From Candidatus Pelagibacterales bacterium (GTDB lineage: Bacteria; Pseudomonadota; Alphaproteobacteria; Rickettsiales; UBA1997), in assembly GCA_016882165.1 (NCBI GenBank), contig VHBV01000029.1, forward strand, positions 1-11,464: a stretch of 11,464 bases of DNA, in the 5' to 3' direction. This document shows, piece by piece, positions 6,451 to 11,464 of the stretch (positions are counted from its first letter, which is position 1; the number at the start of each line of letters is the position of its first letter). The translations under genes and the position numbers were made by a program. Under the pieces are notes generated by a model. The model did not search any database. It was not told the DNA's origin and was given only the letters and a program-made list of their open reading frames with translations.

Positions 6451-7383
6451 TTATTTTTTAGCGGCAGCAACATCAAGTTCTATTTGATTTTTCAAATCTT
6501 CAATTGAGGAAAACTTCTTTTCTTCACGAATAAAGTCAACAAATTCTACAGTAATTTTTTTACCATATAAATTTTGTGAAAAATCAAAAATATAAGTTTC
6601 AAACAATTCTTGCGTAGTTGAGTTATTAAAAGTTGGCTTAATACCAAAATTAGTAATAGAAAAAAATTTTTGATTTAAATGTAGAATGTGAGTAATTGTT
6701 TTATAAACTCCATATTTAGGTTTTATAATATGTGGCAAAGATAAAATATTAGCAGTTGGAAAGCCAAGCTGACGAGCAATTTGTTTGCCAAAATTAACAA
6801 TACCACTGACGTTAAAATTTCTACCAAGCAATGTATTGGCTTGCTTGATATTACCTTTAGAAATCATTTCACGAATTAAAGTAGAAGAGCATATATTACT
6901 ATCTTTTGTTAATGCTGGCACTTGTTTTAAAGAAAAAGAAAATTGTCGCGATTTTTCTTCAAGTAAGTTAAAATTACCCAAACGGTTTTTACCGAAAGTA
7001 AAGTCATATCCAATTGATAAGTGCTTGATATTAAGCTTTTTAATCAAGAAATCTTCAACAAAAATATTAGCTTCTACATTTGCCAATGTTTGATTGAAAG
7101 GAAGTAATATAAAATAATCAATTTTGTTTTCTTGAAAGATTTTTAGTTTCTGGGATAAATTATAAATTCTAAAATTTTCGTTTTTGTTTTTCTGAAAAAA
7201 AGATTGAGGATGAGGTTCAAATGTTAAAACTGCTGATTTTAGGTTTTGATTTGAAGCAATTTCTTTTATTTCCTCTATAATTTTTTGATGTCCTAAATGT
7301 AGTCCATCAAAATTACCAATAGTCAATGCAAGCGAGGGAGAGTTTGTAATTTTGCTTTGATTTAAATTGCGAATTATTTGCAT
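6451..7383 (-). CDS. ribF: Bifunctional riboflavin kinase / FAD synthetase (FMN adenylyltransferase)
   Basis: RibF phosphorylates riboflavin to FMN and adenylates FMN to FAD in the cytoplasm. The 310-residue length is normal. The N-terminal adenylyltransferase domain shows GNFDGLHLGHQ (23-33) with its nucleotidyl-transfer HxGH-type motif, SIGYDFTFGKNRLG (123-136) and SSTLIREMI (166-174). The C-terminal kinase domain (about 183-306) shows GKQIARQLGFPTANI (199-213) with the PTAN motif at 209-212, KYGVYKT (223-229), the likely catalytic Glu262 in FETYIFDF, and FIREEKKF (284-291). Both halves look intact. It converges on the adaptor gene with 19 bases between stop codons and no clear terminator. 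Its 5' end faces the solute-binding protein gene across a 63-bp divergent gap. Confidence 0.97.
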   Translation of the reverse strand: MQIIRNLNQSKITNSPSLALTIGNFDGLHLGHQKIIEEIKEIASNQNLKSAVLTFEPHPQSFFQKNKNENFRIYNLSQKLKIFQENKIDYFILLPFNQTLANVEANIFVEDFLIKKLNIKHLSIGYDFTFGKNRLGNFNLLEEKSRQFSFSLKQVPALTKDSNICSSTLIREMISKGNIKQANTLLGRNFNVSGIVNFGKQIARQLGFPTANILSLPHIIKPKYGVYKTITHILHLNQKFFSITNFGIKPTFNNSTTQELFETYIFDFSQNLYGKKITVEFVDFIREEKKFSSIEDLKNQIELDVAAAKK

Positions 7384-7446
7384 TTAGGTTTTTAGAAGGT
7401 TTTATTAAGAATTACAAAATACGAAATTATGACTAAAAAATAACTT

Positions 7447-9153
7447 ATGAAACTTTTTTTACGAATTTTTTTTACTATTCTTTTAATTGCTAATTCTGCT
7501 TATTCATCAAATCAGTTCGAACACGGAATTTCAATATTTGCTGATTTAAAATATCAAAAAAAATTCAAATATTTTGATTATGTTAATCCAAAGGCTCCTA
7601 AAAAAGGAAGTGTTAAATTTGGAGTTGAAGGAACTTTTAATAGTTTGAATCCATTTATTTTAAAGGGAATTAGTGCGGCTGGTTTGTCTTATGCTTATGA
7701 AAGTTTAATGGAAGGTTCAGATGATGAAATTTCTTCTTACTATGGTCTTATAGCAGAAAGTGTAAAGTTATCTGACGATAAATATTCAATTGAATTTAAG
7801 ATAAGGAAAGAAGCAAGATGGCATGATGGTTCTAAAATTACTGCTGATGATGTTGTTTTTACATTTAACAAGTTAATTTCAGATGGTCATCCTTCCTATA
7901 AAATGATTTACAGGGAAGTTAAAAATGTTGAAAAAATTGATTCCCATCATGTGAAGTTTAATTTCAAAACTAATCAAAACCGAGATCTTCCCTTAATCGT
8001 TGCTTCCATGACGGTACTGCCAAAACATTTTTTTGAGAAAGTTGATTTTAACAAAACTACCCTAGATCCAATTCTTGGTTCTGGTCCCTATAAAATTAAG
8101 AAAGTTGATATTGGTAAGTCAATTACTTTTGCCAGAAATAAAAATTATTGGGCGGAAAATTTACCAATAAATAAAGGACGTTACAATTTTGACGAAATTA
8201 CTTTTGATTATTACCGTGATAATAACGTCTTAGTTGAGGCTTTTAAAGCTCAAAAATATGATTTTAGACAAGAAAATATTTCTAGAAATTGGGCAAATAG
8301 TTATAATATTGAAGCGGTAAAAAGTGGACAAATTATAAAAAAAGAAATTCCAAATTCTTTACCAAGTTCAATTCAAACTTTTGTTTTAAACTTAAGAAAA
8401 GAAAAATTTCAAAGTTTAGAACTTCGTAAAGCTTTAACTTATGCTTTTGATTTTGAGTGGTTGAAAAACCATATTTTTTATAACTCTTACAAAAGAACAC
8501 AAAGTTACTTTGCTAATTCTAATTTTGCATATCAGAATTTCGTGATGCCGGTTTCAGAAAGTGATGGTTATAATCGTAAAAATTTAATAAAAGCTAAAGA
8601 AATTCTTGATAAGGCTGGTTACAAAGTTATTGGACAAAAGTTAATTGACCCAAAAACAAATCAACAATTAGAAGTTGAATTTTTGATTGATAGTTCTTCA
8701 TTTCAGATGGTGATCGCACCTTTTGTTAAAAATCTTGAAAGGCTTGGAATTAAAGCAAAAATCAGATTGGTTGAAGAAAATCAATATCAAACAAGAGTTA
8801 ATAATTTTGATTATGATATTATTGTTGCTGTATTTTCACAATCTATGACTCCTGGAAATGAATTATTTTCTTATTGGCATTCCTCTCAAGTAGATGTAAA
8901 AGGTGGACGTAACTTCTCGGGATTAAAAGATAAAAAAATTGATGATTTAGTGATAAAAATTGGCAAAACAAAAAATAAAGCCCAATTAATAAAATTATGC
9001 CAAGAATTTGATAAAATAATGTTGGAGAATTATTACACGATTTTACAATGGCATAATAATACTTATAGAATTTTATATCGAAATATTTTTGCTATGCCAA
9101 AAATTACACCCCAATATTCTTTATCAATTGATAGTTGGTGGATTAATGATTAG
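7447..9153 (+). CDS. yejA: YejA-like extracellular solute-binding protein (family 5), peptide ABC transport
   Basis: This is a 568-residue periplasmic binding protein. A signal peptide is evident (MKLFLRIFFTILLIANSAYS, cleavage near residue 20). Mature-protein features follow the YejA/family-5 pattern: HGISIFADLKY, FKYFDYVNPKAPKKGSVKFG and TFNSLNPFILKGISAAG near the N-terminus. Next come EARWHDGSKITADDVVFTFN, a conserved signature of oligopeptide-binding proteins, and then GSGPYKI with RNKNYWAENLP. YejA proteins deliver peptides, and in enterobacteria the peptide antibiotic microcin C, to an inner-membrane ABC permease. No yejB, yejE or yejF homologue is in the window, so the permease must be encoded elsewhere or the protein works differently. 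The ATG at 7447 fits the signal peptide but has no Shine-Dalgarno sequence. The exact ligand cannot be read from the sequence. Confidence 0.9.
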   Translation: MKLFLRIFFTILLIANSAYSSNQFEHGISIFADLKYQKKFKYFDYVNPKAPKKGSVKFGVEGTFNSLNPFILKGISAAGLSYAYESLMEGSDDEISSYYGLIAESVKLSDDKYSIEFKIRKEARWHDGSKITADDVVFTFNKLISDGHPSYKMIYREVKNVEKIDSHHVKFNFKTNQNRDLPLIVASMTVLPKHFFEKVDFNKTTLDPILGSGPYKIKKVDIGKSITFARNKNYWAENLPINKGRYNFDEITFDYYRDNNVLVEAFKAQKYDFRQENISRNWANSYNIEAVKSGQIIKKEIPNSLPSSIQTFVLNLRKEKFQSLELRKALTYAFDFEWLKNHIFYNSYKRTQSYFANSNFAYQNFVMPVSESDGYNRKNLIKAKEILDKAGYKVIGQKLIDPKTNQQLEVEFLIDSSSFQMVIAPFVKNLERLGIKAKIRLVEENQYQTRVNNFDYDIIVAVFSQSMTPGNELFSYWHSSQVDVKGGRNFSGLKDKKIDDLVIKIGKTKNKAQLIKLCQEFDKIMLENYYTILQWHNNTYRILYRNIFAMPKITPQYSLSIDSWWIND

Positions 9154-9200
9154 TTGTTAATTAATGTATGTATTAAGAAATTTGTTATATTTATAGGTAC

Positions 9201-9228
9201 TTTACATAAATTTTTATTTGAATAGAAT
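9201..9228 (+). promoter_or_regulatory. Promoter candidate for the nfu gene
   Basis: TTTACA (9201-9206) and TAGAAT (9223-9228) are 16 bases apart, the same layout and the same -35 hexamer as the tolC promoter candidate. The predicted start is near 9235, about 25 bases before the ATG at 9261. Nothing else is evident in the gap 9154-9260. Confidence 0.45.
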
Positions 9229-9260
9229 TTAAGAATATTTAATCAAAATCACTTAATACT

Positions 9261-9824
9261 ATGTTTATACAAACTGAAGAAACTCCAAATCCAGCAAGTT
9301 TAAAATTTATTCCAGACGGTAAAATTGTTTTAGAGAAAGGTGTTGCAGAATTTAAAAATCAAAAATCCGCTGCAACTAAATCTCCTTTAGCTTTGCAGCT
9401 TTTTGAAGTTGAAGGTGTTGAGTCAATTTTTTTAGGACGCGACTTCATAACTGTAACAAAGTCAGAAAATATTGATTGGCAAAAAATTAAAACTGAAATT
9501 TTAGCCACAATAATGGATTTTTTTGTTTCAGGAAAGCCGGTTGTATTTGAAGAAAATAATAGCGAAAACTCTTCAAATGAAGAAGATAGTGAAATTGTAA
9601 AACAAATCAAAGAATTAATTGAAGTTAAAGTTAGACCCGCTGTTGCAATGGACGGAGGTGATATAATTTACCGTAATTTTGAAGAAGGTATAGTTTATCT
9701 TGAACTCAGAGGCTCTTGTTCTGGTTGTCCAAGTTCTACAATAACTTTGAAAAATGGAATTGAAAACATGCTTAAACATTATATTCCAGAAGTAATAGCA
9801 GTTGAGCAAATATTTGAAGATTAA
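9261..9824 (+). CDS. nfu: Nfu-type iron-sulfur cluster carrier protein (NifU-like)
   Basis: This 187-residue protein has two domains. Residues 1 to about 95 form the Nfu N-terminal domain (opening MFIQTEETPNPASLKFIPDG, then LFEVEGVESIFLGRDFITVT). Residues about 110-187 form the NifU C-terminal domain with VRPAVAMDGGDI (124-135) and the cluster-binding CSGC motif (Cys153, Cys156). A short acidic, Asn/Ser-rich linker joins them. This is the layout of mitochondrial NFU1 and its alphaproteobacterial relatives. It should carry a 4Fe-4S cluster, bridged between two subunits, from the assembly scaffold to target enzymes. Both cysteines are present, so it looks functional. The ATG at 9261 is supported by the conserved N-terminus. 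A tRNA gene follows 50 bases downstream and may be co-transcribed. Confidence 0.96.
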   Translation: MFIQTEETPNPASLKFIPDGKIVLEKGVAEFKNQKSAATKSPLALQLFEVEGVESIFLGRDFITVTKSENIDWQKIKTEILATIMDFFVSGKPVVFEENNSENSSNEEDSEIVKQIKELIEVKVRPAVAMDGGDIIYRNFEEGIVYLELRGSCSGCPSSTITLKNGIENMLKHYIPEVIAVEQIFED

Positions 9825-9874
9825 TTCTTCTTCGAAGCAAAGCTGAGAAAAGAAACGAAACGTTTTAAGAAAAG

Positions 9875-9950
9875 CATCCGTAGCTCAACTGGATAGAGTT
9901 TTGCTTTCCGAAGGCAAAGGTTGGAGGTTCAAATCCTCTCGGGTGCGCCA
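9875..9950 (+). tRNA. tRNA-Arg, anticodon CCG
   Basis: A full cloverleaf can be drawn. The acceptor is GCATCCG (9875-9881) with CGGGTGC and a discriminator G, containing one T-G wobble. The D stem is GCTC/GAGT. The anticodon stem TTGCT/GGCAA encloses the loop TTCCGAA, giving anticodon CCG, which reads the Arg codon CGG. A 5-base variable loop AGGTT follows. The T stem GGAGG/CCTCT encloses TTCAAAT. The 3' CCA is encoded (9948-9950), for 76 bases in all. No clear promoter or terminator of its own is visible; processing from an nfu transcript is possible. Confidence 0.96.
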
Positions 9951-10022
9951 GAAATTAAAAAAAATTAAAATTACCAAAGATAGTTTTGCAATTTTTACAA
10001 TTACACAAACAGTACTTAATTT

Positions 10023-10751
10023 ATGATTGATAAAAAAGAAACCGTTACGGCAGCTTTTGTAATGATTGGAGATGAAATTCTCTCTGGTAGAACCGAAGAT
10101 AAGAACCTTAATTTTTTAGCAAAAAGTCTTACTGAATTTGGAATTTCTTTGCGCGAAGTTAGAGTTGTTCCTGATATTGAAGAAGAAATAATAAAAGCAG
10201 TAAATGAAGTGCGAATTAAATTTGATTATGTATTTACAAGTGGTGGAATTGGTCCAACCCATGATGACATAACAGCTCTTTCAATTGCTAAAGCTTTTGA
10301 TGATCAATTAGTTCAAAACAAAGAAGCGACACAAATTCTTGAACATTATTATGGAGCCGGAAATGTTAACGAAGCTCGCTTAAAAATGGCTTTTGTTCCT
10401 AAAAAAGCAAGTTTGCTTGATAATCCTGTTTCTTCAGCTCCTGGTTTTAGAATTGGAAATGTATTTGTTATGGCTGGTGTGCCAAAAATATTTCAAGCTA
10501 TGTATAAAGCAGCAAAAAAAGAGCTGGTTGCTGGAAAAAAAGTGCAATCTTTAGAAATAAAAACTAGTTTTACTGAAAGTATAATAGCAAAAGATTTGGA
10601 AAATTTACAAAATAAATATCAGCAAGTTACAATGGGAAGCTATCCATTTGAAGGTGGAACTTCACTAGTATTTCGTAGTCAAGATTATGACGCTTTGGAA
10701 AACGCAGTTAAAGAAATGACTGAAGTTCTTGAAAGAATAAAAGCAAACTGA
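10023..10751 (+). CDS. CinA N-terminal-like / MoaB-fold molybdopterin-binding domain protein, single domain
   Basis: This is a 242-residue cytoplasmic protein. The fold signatures are AFVMIGDEILSGRTEDKN near the N-terminus (about 11-28) and TSGGIGPTHDDIT (about 72-84), the conserved core of the CinA N-terminal and MoaB/MogA domains. Full-length CinA proteins are about 400 residues and add a C-terminal nicotinamide-nucleotide amidase. That domain is absent here: the frame ends in a stop at 10749-10751 and the following bases do not continue it. In CinA the N-terminal domain is linked to ADP-ribose or NAD-derivative pyrophosphatase activity, whereas in MoaB-like proteins it binds molybdopterin. 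Database names for such stand-alone proteins ('competence/damage-inducible protein A', 'molybdopterin-binding protein') do not settle function. No molybdenum-cofactor gene is nearby. The ATG at 10023 has no Shine-Dalgarno sequence. Confidence 0.85.
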   Translation: MIDKKETVTAAFVMIGDEILSGRTEDKNLNFLAKSLTEFGISLREVRVVPDIEEEIIKAVNEVRIKFDYVFTSGGIGPTHDDITALSIAKAFDDQLVQNKEATQILEHYYGAGNVNEARLKMAFVPKKASLLDNPVSSAPGFRIGNVFVMAGVPKIFQAMYKAAKKELVAGKKVQSLEIKTSFTESIIAKDLENLQNKYQQVTMGSYPFEGGTSLVFRSQDYDALENAVKEMTEVLERIKAN

Positions 10752-10819
10752 ATAATAGTTTTTAATTTTTTTTGTTATGTATAAAAAAGTTTTGCTATAG
10801 GTTAATTTTCAAATTTCAA

Positions 10820-11464
10820 ATGAAGAAAAACATAAAAGAAAATATTGAAGAAAACCAAAATCCAGAAGCTGAAATGACTAAGGAAATATTTCGACTTTGT
10901 CAAATCTTCTGTTCAAGACGGTAGTTATTTTAAAGACGCTTTAAATTGGTATTTTGTTAAATATGTAAACCCAATTTGTCAAAGAGCGACTCTGGTTTTT
11001 TCAACAATAATAGCTGCAATTGTACTTTTTGTTTTAGTGGAATTGATTCAAAATTCTTTTCCTCTTGTTGAAGAATTTCCTGTTATAATAAAGTCTAAAG
11101 ATCAGTCTCTTTATTTCCCTCATCTTGTTGCTCTGAAGTCTAAAGAAAAAAAAGAGGTAATGACAGTTGATGAATCAATTGCCCAGTATTTACTCTCAAT
11201 TTACGTTAAAGACAGAGAAGGTTATGATTTCTCTAAAGCCGAAATTTCTGACGTTAATAAGAAGTTTAGTCGTATAAAAAACACTTCTTCTGTAGATGAA
11301 TATAGAAGATTTCAAATTATAATGAGTAGAGATAATCCAGAAAGTCCAATAAATCAGTTTGGAAAAGATGTGTCAAAGCAAGCTGAAATAACTTCTATTG
11401 TTTTTGTTAAAAAGACATCTGATAGTTTAAGTGGTAAAGCACGTGATTTTATTTCTGCAAGAAT
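10820..11464 (+). CDS. virB8: VirB8-like type IV secretion protein, 5' part with apparent +1 frameshift; runs off window
   Basis: From about 10887 to the window edge one frame encodes a Rickettsiales-style VirB8: YFDFVKSSVQDGSYFKDALN, WYFVKYVNPICQR, a single membrane helix (LVFSTIIAAIVLFVLVEL), then periplasmic sequence with LYFPHLVALK, LLSIYVKDREGYDFSKAEI, KNTSSVDEYRRFQIIMSRDN and SPINQFGKD. VirB8 is a bitopic inner-membrane nucleation factor of type IV secretion channels. This frame has no usable start: a TGA lies at 10875-10877, and the first ATG is beyond the membrane helix. The natural start, ATG at 10820, opens a hydrophilic leader (MKKNIKENIEENQNPEAEMT) in another frame that hits TAG at 10922. 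Skipping one base around 10878-10886 joins the two. The cause is either a real frameshift or a one-base sequence error. In Rickettsiales virB8 usually heads a virB9-virB10-virB11-virD4 cluster, which would lie to the right. Confidence 0.85.

Noticed and set aside
6785..7093. 102-residue plus-strand frame inside ribF
   Set aside because: It is antisense to conserved RibF motifs (SIGYDFTFGKNRLG, PTAN region) and has no recognisable domain.
7384..7446. Shared divergent promoter between ribF and the YejA-like gene
   Set aside because: A promoter must exist near here, but no hexamer pair on either strand was good enough to annotate.
9359..9809. Two minus-strand frames opposite nfu
   Set aside because: They are antisense to both conserved Nfu domains, including the CSGC motif, and show no motif of their own.
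10772..10801. TTGTTA-N18-TATAGG as a virB8 promoter
   Set aside because: Both hexamers deviate from consensus and the 18-base spacer is long; in this AT-rich gap such matches are expected by chance.

Overview
The window is strongly AT-rich, tightly packed bacterial DNA. It most resembles an alphaproteobacterium of the Rickettsiales or a close relative. This placement rests on the Rickettsiales-style VirB8 at the right edge, a mitochondrial-type two-domain Nfu protein, a YejA-like peptide-binding protein, a lone CinA-type domain protein, and the AT-rich codon use. No marker gene fixes the genus, so the placement is inference.

The left half (1-6431) is a type I secretion locus. It opens with the 3' end of a large secreted protein (1-1595): cadherin-like repeats, a putative-Ig-like domain, RTX calcium-binding nonapeptides and a C-terminal secretion signal. 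A TolC-type outer-membrane channel follows (1851-3149). After a gene-poor gap come a PrtD-type ABC exporter (3539-5200) and a PrtE/HlyD-type adaptor (5166-6431) in overlapping frames. These three form a complete inner membrane-periplasm-outer membrane conduit, and the upstream gene is its obvious candidate substrate.

The 389-bp gap between tolC and the ABC gene (3150-3538) holds no credible gene. It contains two different long imperfect palindromes of the dispersed intergenic-repeat kind. The second one ends exactly where a good promoter for the exporter pair begins.

The middle and right part (6451-10751) is housekeeping: ribF on the minus strand (convergent with the adaptor gene), then on the plus strand a YejA-like solute-binding protein, an Nfu iron-sulfur carrier, tRNA-Arg(CCG), and a single-domain CinA/MoaB-fold protein.

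The window closes with the 5' part of a virB8-like type IV secretion gene (10820 to the edge). Its N-terminal leader and its conserved body lie in different frames, so it is frameshifted either in reality or through a sequence error.

None of the starts I can assign has a recognisable Shine-Dalgarno sequence. I see no CRISPR array, insertion sequence, rRNA or phage module. The points most worth a second look are the mosaic repeats in the secreted protein, the palindrome that supplies a promoter element, and the virB8 frameshift.
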